The notes under the pieces are model-generated. The model had not been told where the DNA came from. It searched no databases and was given only the letters and a program-made list of their open reading frames with translations. A stretch of 64,000 bases of DNA from Segetibacter sp. 3557_3 (lineage in GTDB: Bacteria > Bacteroidota > Bacteroidia > Chitinophagales > Chitinophagaceae): the NCBI RefSeq assembly GCF_004354985.1, contig NZ_SMSK01000012.1, positions 124,001-188,000 of the forward strand, read 5' to 3'. The position numbers and the translations under genes are program-made. Within the stretch, counting starts at the first letter, position 1; each line of letters opens with the position of its first letter. Positions 28,501 through 37,443 of this stretch are shown here, one piece after another.

Positions 28501-29718
28501 CAGGTCGACGTGCTGAAAGCTCCTGGTTTTTGGATTAAAAACCTGTAAGCCCCTGTCCTCCATTCCAACATATATCCTGTCTGCAGCATACTCGGCAAAG
28601 GAGCTGACGGGCGATGGCCCGAGATTACTTTTGGCAAAGGCTCTGTTTGGAATAAAGTTAAACAGGTTAAGGTTTTGGTCATACTTACTCACCCCGCCGG
28701 CGATTGTACCAAACCAGAAAATTCCCAAATTGTCGCGGTAAACTACCCGGATCAACTTAGAAGAAACGCTGTAAATATTGTTTGGGTCTTGTGTATACGA
28801 AGCAACGGTCCTGGTAGCGGTATTGAGTACCTTAACACCGCCTGCAGTGCCCAACCATAAGTTGCTGCCATCTGCAACAATCGAGTTTACAACGTGGTTT
28901 TTTTCCTGTGGAAAGTTGATTTCGCTAAAGTTTCTAAAGGTTTGCGTCTCTGGCCTAAACATGCTTAAGCCTTCGTTTGTGCCAATCCAAAGGTTGCCGG
29001 TACTGTCGTTTGTAATCGAATGCACGAAATTGTCGCTTAGGCTAGACGTGTCTCCTGGAGCATGCCGGTATTGAGTGAGGGTTTGACTTTGATTGTTATA
29101 ACAAAATACGCCATTATCAGTGCCTATCCACATCTGTTTGCGGAAGTCCTCACACAGGGCAGAAGTCGTTCCGATTACTGTTGAGGGTAAGCTTCCCGCA
29201 CGCACGGGAACTTCGGTTACCTTTCCCGTACGTGGGTCCATAATATTAACACCCGCGTAATGGCCGATCCAAAGTCTTCCTGAATGATCGCTCCTTAAGC
29301 TCAAAATCACATTATTTCCTAAAGTGCCCTCAGTTCCATTAGAAGGATAGTTAATAAATGCATCTTTAGTCCGGTTGTAACGACTAAGGGATCCGCCGCT
29401 CGTTCCTATCCACAGGTTGCCTTTCTGGTCTTCGTGAAGCGCAATAATTTCATTTGATTGCAGACTTGCGGTGTCGCCGGCTTTGTGCCGGTAGATGGTG
29501 AAGTGCGTGCCATCAAACTTATTAAGGCCATCCTCTGTGCCAAACCAGATAAGGCCGTATCGATCTTTTAAAATGGTATTGACATTGTTGCTCGATAGCC
29601 CATTCCGGGTCGTTAGTGTCGTGAACTTTATGTCAGCAGATTGAGCCACGGCGACACAAATCCACCCAAATAGGCATAAAATGGCAAGTGTAAGTTTCCT
29701 TAAAAACATTATCAGCAA
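25555..29718 (-). CDS. Hybrid two-component system regulator of the polysaccharide locus
   Basis: 1387 residues. Signal or N-terminal anchor (1-26), then a periplasmic sensor of two-component propeller repeats (about 30-700; 'GLIWFGTEDGLNKFDG', 'GNLWIGTSGG' and many similar), a Y_Y_Y domain (about 710-790), one membrane segment (about 803-822), a HisKA domain with phospho-acceptor H868 in 'LSHEFRTP', an ATPase domain (about 975-1085, 'NDTGIGIPEE', 'GTGIGLSI'), a receiver domain with D1178 in 'VSDISMPEMNG', and an AraC-type DNA-binding domain (about 1285-1380). It should sense an oligosaccharide in the periplasm and switch on the adjacent Sus and hydrolase genes. A start three codons later (29709) is equally possible. 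Confidence 0.96.
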   Translation of the reverse strand: MLIMFLRKLTLAILCLFGWICVAVAQSADIKFTTLTTRNGLSSNNVNTILKDRYGLIWFGTEDGLNKFDGTHFTIYRHKAGDTASLQSNEIIALHEDQKGNLWIGTSGGSLSRYNRTKDAFINYPSNGTEGTLGNNVILSLRSDHSGRLWIGHYAGVNIMDPRTGKVTEVPVRAGSLPSTVIGTTSALCEDFRKQMWIGTDNGVFCYNNQSQTLTQYRHAPGDTSSLSDNFVHSITNDSTGNLWIGTNEGLSMFRPETQTFRNFSEINFPQEKNHVVNSIVADGSNLWLGTAGGVKVLNTATRTVASYTQDPNNIYSVSSKLIRVVYRDNLGIFWFGTIAGGVSKYDQNLNLFNFIPNRAFAKSNLGPSPVSSFAEYAADRIYVGMEDRGLQVFNPKTRSFQHVDLQSRRNSTTKQFSVLALAITNNRMLAVGTYQDGLFIVDPVSGNYQQLLQGTAVNDVNSNSIFCLKELSDGNLWAGTNGNGINVINKDNKVIRRLTPNPQHENDIRLPINGYIRDIAEDSYRNIWIATHGGGIAVFNPATKKFIIYSTTNSQLPNDKVQCLLVDSKGYIWAGTFGEGIGLYDKNTGRFNVLSEKDGLQNSTVYSIVEDNKGLIWVSTNKGISSIDPGTKKIVNYNEHNGVQNNSFFHAAGAKLKDGTIFFGGQEGMNYFHPEYLKKDHHVPVVLIRDLKVGNQSVVPSPDGPLTEHISVAKEINLDFKQNFTLEFVGLDYSAPEQNQYAYKLEGFDKEWNYVGTATTATYTNIDPGTYTFHVRASNNDGVWNDVGTSIRIRVHPPFWRTIYAYIFYALVILGLLFFSRYKGIQKIKRRFRLEQEGLKVEQERKEALRTHELDLLKIKFLTNLSHEFRTPISLILGPVETMLSRPENKHASGDLQLIRRNGRRLLNLVNQLLDFRKMEEHELQLHPSAGDLISFIKDICESFRDLAERKNIHFVFESELTELQTLFDHDKIERILFNLLSNAFKFTLKEGTIRLKVEELRKHADPNTVWVCIKVNDTGIGIPEETKNKIFDVFFQNPTAASILNQGTGIGLSITKEFVKMQGGRIDVESQPNIGSTFSVELPFVRTTETPAVLQEVPDTPVVEDEEEVLTEQSITDVSAAAALNHVTVLLVEDDDDFRFYLKDNLRLEYRVIEAGNGKEGWQKALSQHPQLIVSDISMPEMNGIELCKKIKSDKRTSHIPVILLTALTAEEDQLQGLRTGANDYITKPFNFELLSTRIKNLLVLNESLKKTYTKQIKTSVPEIEIVSSDEKLMKSIVTYLEENLTNPQLSVEDLSRHVGMSRSSLYNKLLQLTGQTPVEYIRSLKLEKAAVLLERSDMNIAQIAYSVGFSSPNYFAKSFKSKYNMLPSEYVTEKRSKSGKNEET

Positions 29719-30475
29719 AGCAATTTATAATAAGCAAAAATTAAAAGTTACGCATTTGCGTCATCTATGAATCCGCAGTATCAGTCGCACCAATGGTGCT
29801 GCGCCGGCAGCAAACCAACACCTTAGCAAAGGGACCGTAGGTTTTGAGAGTGTGCGCTGCTAAGGTAGCAGACCAGGTGTCGGTCTGTTCTCGAAAGATA
29901 AGCGCTTCTGCTTGACTGCGAACAACCAATTGCATCTTCTGGCTCCTCAACAGGTAACGATTCATAATTGAACAACATTTGTCGTATGTATTTAAACAAA
30001 TTTACTCCACACTTTTCGTGTTATCGGAAGGTATTTTAGCGCTTTATACATCGATTGCCTCCAATTCTCAATAATCTCCTTTCCTGCTTTCGTTAGCACA
30101 ATCACGTTGGCTTCTGCCGCATGGTGAATCTGGCAGGCAGTTGTGAAAACGCACTTGCAGGTGTCCCCCTGGTAAAACATTGTGGAAGAAACAATTGTAT
30201 CCAAGGAAGATTGCATTGCTGGCACTGGTTAAACATTACTAGCTAATAATTATAGAATTTTGCCACCGGCTTTGTATGGGCGGGGTTAGTTTCGGCACCC
30301 TTAGTTCTAATGGTTTGCACAAGGTAGCAAAACGGTATTAAGCACTTGTTTCTTGCTTGCCTTTCCAATCGGAAGTATCATAGTCAGGTTATTGATTGCC
30401 TGTACCTGCGGGTTTGATACCTGAACTATCTAAATAGTACCTACATTACATTGTTGTTAAATAGTAAGGAAACAA
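29719..30475. other. Intergenic region upstream of regulator and GH43 gene
   Basis: About 760 bp between divergent genes, so promoters of both must lie here. Two small minus-strand frames exist: 29992-30225, listed as a doubtful gene, and 29765-29965, which I reject. No clear hairpin or repeat was seen. Confidence 0.45.
29992..30225 (-). CDS. Doubtful small hypothetical protein
   Basis: 77 codons with a somewhat protein-like C-terminal half ('ANVIVLTKAGKEIIENWRQSMYKALKYLP', basic and amphipathic) but no recognised domain, signal peptide or convincing ribosome binding site. It could be a remnant or chance frame in the divergent spacer. Confidence 0.25.
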   Translation of the reverse strand: MPAMQSSLDTIVSSTMFYQGDTCKCVFTTACQIHHAAEANVIVLTKAGKEIIENWRQSMYKALKYLPITRKVWSKFV

Positions 30476-32266
30476 ATGACGTTCAAAAGAGAGAAGCTCC
30501 TGTTGCAAGTGCTGGTATGGTTGGCTGTTTGCCCGGTTATGTTTAATGTTGCTTATGCACAGAAAAAGAGTAAAAGCATTACTAAAGGTGATCCTAACGT
30601 ACCCGTGTTCTCAAATTTTAGCTACAAGGGCAACGACAAGGTTTACAACGAAAATCCGCTAAAAGCCGGTGATTTTTACAACCCGATCTTACAAGGTTGT
30701 TACCCTGATCCAAGTATAACACGAAGGGGCGATGATTACTACCTCGTAAATTCCTCGTTTTCGATGTTCCCCGGCGTGCCCATTTTCCACTCAACCGACC
30801 TTGTAAACTGGAAACAAATCGGCCATGTGCTGGATAGGCCTTCACAACTAAAAGTTGAAAAATCAGGTATATCTGCAGGCATCTATGCACCTTGTATCAA
30901 GTACAACAAGGCTAACGAAACTTTTTATATGATCACCACCCAGATTGCTGGCGGTATCGGCAATATGGTGGTAAAAACAAAAGACCCGCATAAAGGCTGG
31001 GGCGAAGTAAATAAACTAAAGTTCGACGGCATAGATCCCTCCATGTTTTTTGACGACGATGGAAAGGCCTACGTTGTGCACAACGATGCGCCCGATAAGG
31101 GCAAGGAGTTGTATAGCGGTCATCGTGTCATCAAAATCTGGGACTATGATTTACAGAACGACCAGGTGATTCCCGGAACCGATAAGATCATTGTGGATGG
31201 CGGTGTAGACATCACGCAAAAACCCATCTGGATCGAGGGGCCGCATATCTACAAAAAAAATGGCAAATATTACCTCATGTGTGCCGAAGGTGGCACCGGT
31301 GACTGGCACAGCGAGGTGGTATTTATGGCAGACAACCCGAGGGGACCGTTTGTACCGGCTCCTAGTAACCCGATCCTTACACAACGACATTTTCCTGCAA
31401 ACAGGGCAGGCAAGATCGATTGGACAGGTCATGCCGATCTTGTAGAAGGTAAAGATGGAAAATATTATGGGGTATTTCTTGGCATCCGACCTAACGTAAA
31501 AGACCGTGTAAACGCCGGTCGTGAAACATTTATTTTACCTGTAGACTGGAGCGGAACTTATCCCGTTTTTGAAAACGGCCTTGTGCCGATGAAACCTTAT
31601 AATAAGCTACCAAAGGGTACGTCCAACGAAACCGGGCAAAATGGCTTTTTCCCCAACGGTAATTTTACGTTCACCGACAACTTTACTGAAGCTAACCTGG
31701 ATTACCGGTGGATTGCGATGAGGGGTCCACGCGATTCTTTTATCACTAAGCAGTCGGGCGGGGGAGTTAGTATCAAGCCATATAAAACTAACATCAAGGC
31801 ACTGGCTCCGATCTCTGCTCTCTTTCACCGGCAACAGCATTCCAGTTTCCAGGCCGAAGTGAGCCTTCAATATGTACCATCATCCGGGCAGGACCTTGCG
31901 GGTATCACTTGCTACCAGGGTGAGGCGTTTAATTATGTGTTCGGTGTTACAAAAAAAGAAAACGAATATTACCTGGTACTCGCGAAAACGGCCAGGAACA
32001 GGTCAGCCGGAGCTCAGGGCCCGGGGGCACCTGCACAAACTACTATTATTGCCAGCACTAAAGTCGATGCGAAACCCATTAAACTACAAGTGACCGCCTC
32101 ACAGCAGGATGAATATCATTTCAATTATTCTACCAACGGCGGGTCTTTTCAAAATCTTGGAGGTGCAGTATCCGGAGACATATTGTCCACCAATGTAGCG
32201 GGTGGTTTTACAGGTACACTCATAGGCTTATATGCAACTTCAGGCAATGATATCCAACCACAATAA
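30476..32266 (+). CDS. GH43 family glycoside hydrolase, exported
   Basis: 596 residues with a signal peptide (residues 1-28, ending AYAQ). The five-bladed propeller residues of GH43 are in place: base D78 in 'GCYPDPS', D187 in 'FDGIDPSMFFDDDG' and acid E254 in 'IWIEGPHIY'. After about residue 390 comes a jelly-roll domain like the C-terminal domain of beta-xylosidases ('NFTEANLDYRWIAMRGPRDSF', 'QAEVSLQY', 'LAGITCYQ'). Family activities include beta-xylosidase and alpha-arabinofuranosidase; this architecture favours beta-xylosidase-like. The chain stops at 'GLYATSGNDIQPQ', a few residues earlier than the usual final strand. It belongs to the polysaccharide locus, diverging from the regulator. 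Confidence 0.9.
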   Translation: MTFKREKLLLQVLVWLAVCPVMFNVAYAQKKSKSITKGDPNVPVFSNFSYKGNDKVYNENPLKAGDFYNPILQGCYPDPSITRRGDDYYLVNSSFSMFPGVPIFHSTDLVNWKQIGHVLDRPSQLKVEKSGISAGIYAPCIKYNKANETFYMITTQIAGGIGNMVVKTKDPHKGWGEVNKLKFDGIDPSMFFDDDGKAYVVHNDAPDKGKELYSGHRVIKIWDYDLQNDQVIPGTDKIIVDGGVDITQKPIWIEGPHIYKKNGKYYLMCAEGGTGDWHSEVVFMADNPRGPFVPAPSNPILTQRHFPANRAGKIDWTGHADLVEGKDGKYYGVFLGIRPNVKDRVNAGRETFILPVDWSGTYPVFENGLVPMKPYNKLPKGTSNETGQNGFFPNGNFTFTDNFTEANLDYRWIAMRGPRDSFITKQSGGGVSIKPYKTNIKALAPISALFHRQQHSSFQAEVSLQYVPSSGQDLAGITCYQGEAFNYVFGVTKKENEYYLVLAKTARNRSAGAQGPGAPAQTTIIASTKVDAKPIKLQVTASQQDEYHFNYSTNGGSFQNLGGAVSGDILSTNVAGGFTGTLIGLYATSGNDIQPQ

Positions 32267-32631
32267 TTTACAGGTAATAATTTAAGGATCGAATTCATCG
32301 GACATGGGTAAGTGAATGCGCTCGAGTAATATTTTTTTGTACCGGGCAGAAGGAATGCTATGGAGCATCGTTGCGTCGCACTCTTGTACCAGAAGTTCAC
32401 TACTCAGCCCCTTTTAAAACAGCGTCAACTAACCGACTTCAATAGCATTGTAAGCCGCTTACTTCAACGATTTGGCATAGGTGAAGGACAGCGTTGTAAA
32501 TAAATAATGCCACGGCACTCAAGTAAAAGGGGAACAAACGGGGTCACTGCCTGGGTTTGATAGATGTGTCCATCCCGGTCACCAACGTTTATTTGAGCAA
32601 ATCGCGCTAAAACAAACAGAAAAATAGCTTA
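32267..32631. other. Intergenic region holding repeat motif copy 3
   Basis: About 365 bp between GH43 and GH97 genes with one copy of the 20-bp motif at 32370-32389. No gene or clear terminator. Confidence 0.5.
32370..32389 (+). repeat. 20-bp extragenic motif, copy 3
   Basis: Exact copy of the motif at 10283-10302 in the same orientation, about 100 nt after the GH43 stop. Confidence 0.7.
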
Positions 32632-34578
32632 ATGAGGAAGTTCATAACAATCGCATGTATTACCTGTTTTGCAATACCAGGAGCGGCCCAGATTGCAGTT
32701 GTATCAAGCCCGGATAAGCTACTTAAACTTACCGTAAACGTGGTCGACAGCTTGCCGGTATATTCGGTTACCTACGATGGTAAAATGATGCTCGATAATT
32801 CACCACTTGGGCTTATCACCAACGAGGGTGATTTCTCAAAAGGCATGAAATACATCAGCAAGCAGGATAGCCTGGTTGATAAATCCTACAAGCAGGACAA
32901 GATTAAAACATCCTCTGTACACTATCTGGCAAATACCCTCAGCTGCACTTTTGAGAATGCCCGCCAAAGAAGGATCAATATAACTTTCCAATTGAGCAAC
33001 AATAATATTGCCTTCCGCTACGAATTGCCGGTATGGCGTGATCGTATGAGTTGCGTAGTGGAGAAAGAAGTTACAGGTTTTAAGTTTCCTGCACAAACCA
33101 CCACCTTCCTTTCCAATATGATGGCACCAATGACAGGTTTTGCCCGCACGGCCCCCAGCTATGAAAGTGGCTATGAAGCAGATGGCTCATTAGCAAGAAC
33201 TACCAGGCAGGGTGAGGGCTTTGTTTTCCCCGGACTTTTTCATGTCGGCAACGATGGATGGGTGCTCGTTTCTGAAACGGGGGTAAGCAGCCTGTATTGT
33301 GCAAGCCATCTAAGTGACGGCAATGCTAATGGTCTTTACACTGTCGAATATCCCAACCCTAAACAAAACAATGGTTTTGGCAGCACCGGCGCAGCCCTTA
33401 GCTTGCCTGGTGTTACCCCCTGGCGAACGATCACGATAGGCAACACGCTTAAACCTATTGTAGAAACAACGATACCTTACGACGTAGTAGATCCCCTGTA
33501 TGCGCCCTCAATACCTTACAAGTTTGGCCGATCAACCTGGAGTTGGATTGTGTGGCAGGATAACAGTATGAACTATGGTGACCAGGTAAAATACATCGAT
33601 CTCGCGGCTGCTATGGGCTATGAATACATACTTATAGATGCGCTGTGGGATAAAAACATTGGTAAAGAGCGGATGAAAGAGCTGATTAATTACGCCAGGT
33701 CAAAGAAAGTTGACGTTTTGTTATGGTATAATTCAAATGGCTCCTTCAACGATGCTCCGCAGGGGCCGAGGGATAAGATGTACCGGGCAATAGAACGTAA
33801 GAAAGAAATGGCTTGGCTCAGGCAAGCTGGTGTAAAAGGGCTGAAGGTGGATTTCTTTGGTGGGGACAAGCAGGAAACCATGCGGCTATACGAGGATATC
33901 TTGTCGGATGCAAACGACTACGGTCTGATGATTATCTTTCATGGTGCAACCTTGCCGCGTGGTTGGGAAAGAATGTATCCAAACTTTGTAGGCTCCGAAG
34001 CAGTTGTTGCTTCAGAGATGTTGATTTTCTCCCAGGGTGTGCGGGAGTCAGAAGCCTTTAATGCAACCCTGCACCCGTTTATCAGAAACGCCGTAGCCAG
34101 TATGGAATTTGGCGGTGTATTGCTGAATAAGTACCTGGTCAAGAGCAACGAAGGAAGAAACAAGCGGCTTACAACGGATGTTTTCCAGCTTGCCACTGCT
34201 ATCCTATACCAGAATTCGGTACAGGCATTTGGTATAACTCCGAACAACCTTTCGGATGCTCCCCGGTTCGCAATTGATTTTATGAAAAAGGTGCCCACTA
34301 CCTGGGATGAAACGCGATTTGTAGAAGGTTATCCCGGCAAGTACAGTATCCTTGCAAGAAGGCACGGAAAGGCATGGTATGTTGCGGGAGTAAATGCGCA
34401 AAAAGAGCCGTTCAAAATCAAGATCAAGGTGCCCATGATTGCTGGTAAAAAGGTACAATACTATTCAGACGGCGAAGGTGCTGCTGGCAATATGAAGGAG
34501 GTTGAAGTTTCCAGAAACGGAGAGATCGAAGTTGAGATGCAATCAGGCGGAGGTTTCGTGATTGCCTCCCAACTATAA
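32632..34578 (+). CDS. GH97 family alpha-glycosidase, exported
   Basis: 648 residues with signal peptide (ending PGAAQ). The GH97 plan is visible: N-terminal beta-supersandwich (about 20-280, 'LLKLTVNVVDSLPVYSVTYDGK'), catalytic barrel (about 290-560) and C-terminal beta domain. 'WSWIVWQDNSMNYGDQVKYIDLAA' and 'GLKVDFFGGD' are diagnostic. An aspartate (D407) in the second motif is the nucleophile position of retaining GH97 alpha-galactosidases; inverting SusB-type enzymes use glutamates instead. The general acid is probably a Glu in 'GSEAVVASE'. So I infer a retaining alpha-galactosidase-like enzyme in the periplasm. It follows GH43 on the same strand with a 365-bp spacer. Confidence 0.9.
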   Translation: MRKFITIACITCFAIPGAAQIAVVSSPDKLLKLTVNVVDSLPVYSVTYDGKMMLDNSPLGLITNEGDFSKGMKYISKQDSLVDKSYKQDKIKTSSVHYLANTLSCTFENARQRRINITFQLSNNNIAFRYELPVWRDRMSCVVEKEVTGFKFPAQTTTFLSNMMAPMTGFARTAPSYESGYEADGSLARTTRQGEGFVFPGLFHVGNDGWVLVSETGVSSLYCASHLSDGNANGLYTVEYPNPKQNNGFGSTGAALSLPGVTPWRTITIGNTLKPIVETTIPYDVVDPLYAPSIPYKFGRSTWSWIVWQDNSMNYGDQVKYIDLAAAMGYEYILIDALWDKNIGKERMKELINYARSKKVDVLLWYNSNGSFNDAPQGPRDKMYRAIERKKEMAWLRQAGVKGLKVDFFGGDKQETMRLYEDILSDANDYGLMIIFHGATLPRGWERMYPNFVGSEAVVASEMLIFSQGVRESEAFNATLHPFIRNAVASMEFGGVLLNKYLVKSNEGRNKRLTTDVFQLATAILYQNSVQAFGITPNNLSDAPRFAIDFMKKVPTTWDETRFVEGYPGKYSILARRHGKAWYVAGVNAQKEPFKIKIKVPMIAGKKVQYYSDGEGAAGNMKEVEVSRNGEIEVEMQSGGGFVIASQL

Positions 34579-34896
34579 CGCATTAGCAAGAAGGGAACAT
34601 TTAGCCCGTGATTAATAGGTTGTAACACTTCTCACGTCAGGTGTTCAACACCGGATCGGTGGGATCAATTATAGATCGGTGTCCATAAGAGCAAAGGTAA
34701 ATGGAGAACCAGCGTTGCCGTAATACCATATATTTCTTCTCGGGAGCGCTTCTTGTAACGTTCATGTTTACGCACACATTGCTTCACTGCAACAGAAAGT
34801 GTAGGAGCACCGGATGATCGCCTAACCAGGTGAACTTTATCGTTCTTTTCTATTTTACCCACGGCTGCTGGCTTCAATATTGATAAAGCTGTATAT
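34579..34896. other. Intergenic region, nothing recognised
   Basis: About 320 bp. An 80-codon minus-strand frame reaching into the next gene has no recognisable features. No terminator or repeat seen. Confidence 0.4.
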
Positions 34897-36060
34897 ATGA
34901 AAAGCATGCTTTTATCCTTATTTTCCTGCTTGGTGCTGTCGGTTACCGGACAGGCTCAACAGGAGAAAGGTCGTCTGGATATTCAACTTAACAAAAACAT
35001 TCTACAACCCGGCGATTCCTTAGTTATCAAAGTGGAATATAAAGATGGCAGAAGCCAACTGCCGGATCAATCCCTTGCTACGCTGGAACTCATCGTTGAA
35101 AACGAACAAGGCCAGCGTACCCGCCTACGGTGGCCATTGATCAATGGGCAAGCCTCCGGTGCCTTGTATTTATCCGACTCGCTGCCCCGTGGGCAATACA
35201 CGCTGCTGGCGGGTTTGCAGCGACGCTTCTTCGAAGTAAGAGGCAAGATACAGGAACCGCAGGGCAACGGTACTATCCAGGCCATGCTCCTTACCAAAAC
35301 CGGCGACTGGGACGACCAGGAAGTGCCAGTCGATCATGATGGCACTTTTGCCATACGTAACTGGCTTTTTGAAGACAATGCCTTGTTGGCTTTCGCCGGA
35401 ACAAGAAACAATAGCCAGCCACTGAATATCAGTATCAGCACCCAACTCGACTCCAGCTACAGGCCTTTGGCAGTGGCTGGCCGGGCATTCTACATTGGTA
35501 ATCCGCCCGCTGCTGCAAGATCAATCCTCAGCCAGCCCGTTGCCACTTCCGGGACCGATTTTGAAGACAAGGGTAGCGTACTGCCGGCAGTTCTTGTCAG
35601 GACTACCGTTAAAAGTCCCGCCCAGCAATTTAACGACGAGTATGTTAGTGGTTTGTTCCGGTCAGGCGACGAAAGGATGATCAGTATTATGGACGACCCC
35701 ACCGCATTTAGCCAGCCCAACATTTTCTCCTACCTGCAAGGCAGGGTTGCCGGTTTGCAAATATCGCCTGCAGGCTTCAGCGGAGGTATTGCAAGGTGGC
35801 GTGGCAGCCCGGTCACGTTTTTTATAGATGAGGTAAGGGTTTCTGCCCAACAGGTTGGCAACATACCCATGACAGACATCGCCATTGTAAAAGCTTATCC
35901 TCCACCTTTCTTCGGTGCTCCCGGAGGCGGTGGGGCGATTGCTATTTATACCCGGCGGGGCGGCGAGGCCAATTACCTCCCAGCGAATAGGTCAGTATTC
36001 AAAATAAGGGGATACACCCCTTCAGCTACGGTGCTCGATATGAATAGGCTTAGCTTGTAG
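34897..36060 (+). CDS. Exported plug-domain protein without a beta barrel
   Basis: 387 residues with a signal peptide (1-20, GQAQ). Residues about 25-110 resemble an MG2/Ig-like extracellular domain ('PGDSLVIKVEYKDG', 'LPRGQYTLLAG'). The C-terminal part (about 270-365) looks like a TonB-receptor plug: 'IFSYLQGRVAGLQISPAGF', 'PVTFFIDEVRVSAQQVGNIPMTDIAIVKAY', 'GGGGAIAIYTRRGG'. In transporters this is followed by 600 or more barrel residues; here the protein ends 20 residues later. Similar barrel-less plug proteins exist in Bacteroidota with unknown role. It is not an obvious frameshift: the region after the stop shows no barrel-like frame. Confidence 0.65.
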   Translation: MKSMLLSLFSCLVLSVTGQAQQEKGRLDIQLNKNILQPGDSLVIKVEYKDGRSQLPDQSLATLELIVENEQGQRTRLRWPLINGQASGALYLSDSLPRGQYTLLAGLQRRFFEVRGKIQEPQGNGTIQAMLLTKTGDWDDQEVPVDHDGTFAIRNWLFEDNALLAFAGTRNNSQPLNISISTQLDSSYRPLAVAGRAFYIGNPPAAARSILSQPVATSGTDFEDKGSVLPAVLVRTTVKSPAQQFNDEYVSGLFRSGDERMISIMDDPTAFSQPNIFSYLQGRVAGLQISPAGFSGGIARWRGSPVTFFIDEVRVSAQQVGNIPMTDIAIVKAYPPPFFGAPGGGGAIAIYTRRGGEANYLPANRSVFKIRGYTPSATVLDMNRLSL

Positions 36061-36462
36061 CATAGCGCGGTGCTGGCAAAACCCGCTTCTTTTAAAGCGA
36101 TTAGGCGCTTCACCTTCCTTGCGACGGTTTTAGGTACAGCGGCGATTTATAAAGCAGGCATCGTGATTATTCTTAAGTTTTGCAAATGGTATAACGAAAC
36201 CGACTAATTAATTCCGATACCCACTTTGCGTGCCTGGCCATTTACGATACCTTAATCGAGTCGCCGTAATAAATTTTTCGTTTCAAACCGATCAAATGCC
36301 TGCGCGGGTGCGAACGCAGGCTGAGTTGCTGCCTGTCAGCAACATTTGTTTTAAACAACGAGTCTGATTAGCAAATGATCACGCTGGTTCGAAAACGCTT
36401 TGCCTTAACTGCAAATAGTGCAACGTTCACCTTATATCTATTGTCAGCAGTAAAATTTTTTT
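36061..36462. other. Intergenic region, nothing recognised
   Basis: About 400 bp with no plausible gene, strong hairpin or repeat. Confidence 0.4.
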
Positions 36463-36966
36463 ATGCGACAGGCGATTCTTTATTGTTTGGCCATATTGCT
36501 TTTTGCAGGCTGTAAAAAGGAACAGGGCTCAAGGGTGAATATTTATTTGTTGAAATCCTTTACCTCAGCGGTTGACACAACAACAAAACCAGTAACCGTT
36601 GCCATCACCAATCCGGTACTCGACGACACTCCTCTTGTTGCTGATGAGGATATTAGATTCTATACCAGGGGAACAAACACCTTTACATTAAGGAAAGACA
36701 TAAAGACTGTTATTCAACATTATGGGCCAGACAAGGCCTTTGCTGTAACCGTAGATAATCAGCCGGTATATTTAGGAAAGTTTCACCCGCTTTACCTCAG
36801 CTCAATGACCTTTGGTGTGGCGACGATTGCTCCTGAGATAAATAACAACAAAGAATTAAAAATCGATTTCATAACAATCGAAGGAAACAGTTTTCTCCAA
36901 CAGCTCGACAAAAGAAACGATAGTCGTATTATAAACACCCTTAAAGCATCAAACAGGTTGCGGTAA
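36463..36966 (+). CDS. Hypothetical lipoprotein
   Basis: 167 residues with a clear lipobox ending at C17 (LLFAGCKKEQ). The rest is beta-rich with no family I recognise; 'SAVDTTTKPVTVAITNPVLDDTPLVADEDI' and 'DKAFAVTVDNQPVYLGKFHPLYLSSMTFG' suggest a compact domain at the membrane or cell surface. The 'PLVADEDI...FAVTVDNQPVYLGKF' order is loosely like the P1 head of SecDF-type proteins, but I do not rely on that. A terminator-like hairpin lies about 330 nt downstream. Confidence 0.6.
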   Translation: MRQAILYCLAILLFAGCKKEQGSRVNIYLLKSFTSAVDTTTKPVTVAITNPVLDDTPLVADEDIRFYTRGTNTFTLRKDIKTVIQHYGPDKAFAVTVDNQPVYLGKFHPLYLSSMTFGVATIAPEINNNKELKIDFITIEGNSFLQQLDKRNDSRIINTLKASNRLR

Positions 36967-37443
36967 CGTGTTCAAAATGCGCATACCTAATTGCAATCCC
37001 TCATCAATCTATAAGCTTTCTGCGGTACGCTAACGATCAGGATTGATCATGTTGAAGCTTCAGCCCTACCGGTCAACTACGATTTACTAAACAATCTTTC
37101 GGCTCTCTGCTACCGGTTCACGATCCTAAAACAAAGTGTTGCTGCTTACATCAAACCAACCGTCGCTACAAGTTGTGCCGGCCATGCATCAGTATTACCA
37201 AATTCGTGATAGATTGAGCTTATATCAAGGTGGGAGGGTAGGGCTCTTGTTTGTTCCATAACGGCCAAACCCTTTAACCTCGCACATACACGAAGCAAAA
37301 AAGGCCGTCGTTACGACAGCCTTTTTGCTTTAAGGACTTGCGATATAGTTCCTTCATCGCCAAAGGGTGAAAAGGGGATAGCTATCCGGATGATCAAAAG
37401 CGCAATTACCGGGGCGACACCGCTTGTTCATCAAAATATTGAA
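36967..37443. other. Intergenic region between convergent genes with a terminator
   Basis: About 480 bp. Only the bidirectional terminator at 37293-37330 is recognised. An overlapping plus-strand frame at 37390-37794 is the complement of the serine hydrolase gene. Confidence 0.5.
37293..37330. terminator. Bidirectional terminator between convergent genes
   Basis: AAGCAAAAAAGGCCGTCG and CGACAGCCTTTTTGCTT are complementary (one bulge and a G-T pair) around a short TTA loop, with A and T runs on both sides. It can serve the plus-strand lipoprotein transcript and the minus-strand serine hydrolase. Confidence 0.8.

Noticed and set aside
29765-29965. Minus-strand 66-codon frame near the regulator
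   Set aside because: No motif, no signal and unremarkable composition; probably chance.
34665-34907. Minus-strand 80-codon frame before the plug-like gene
   Set aside because: Overlaps the start of a well-supported gene and has no recognised domain.
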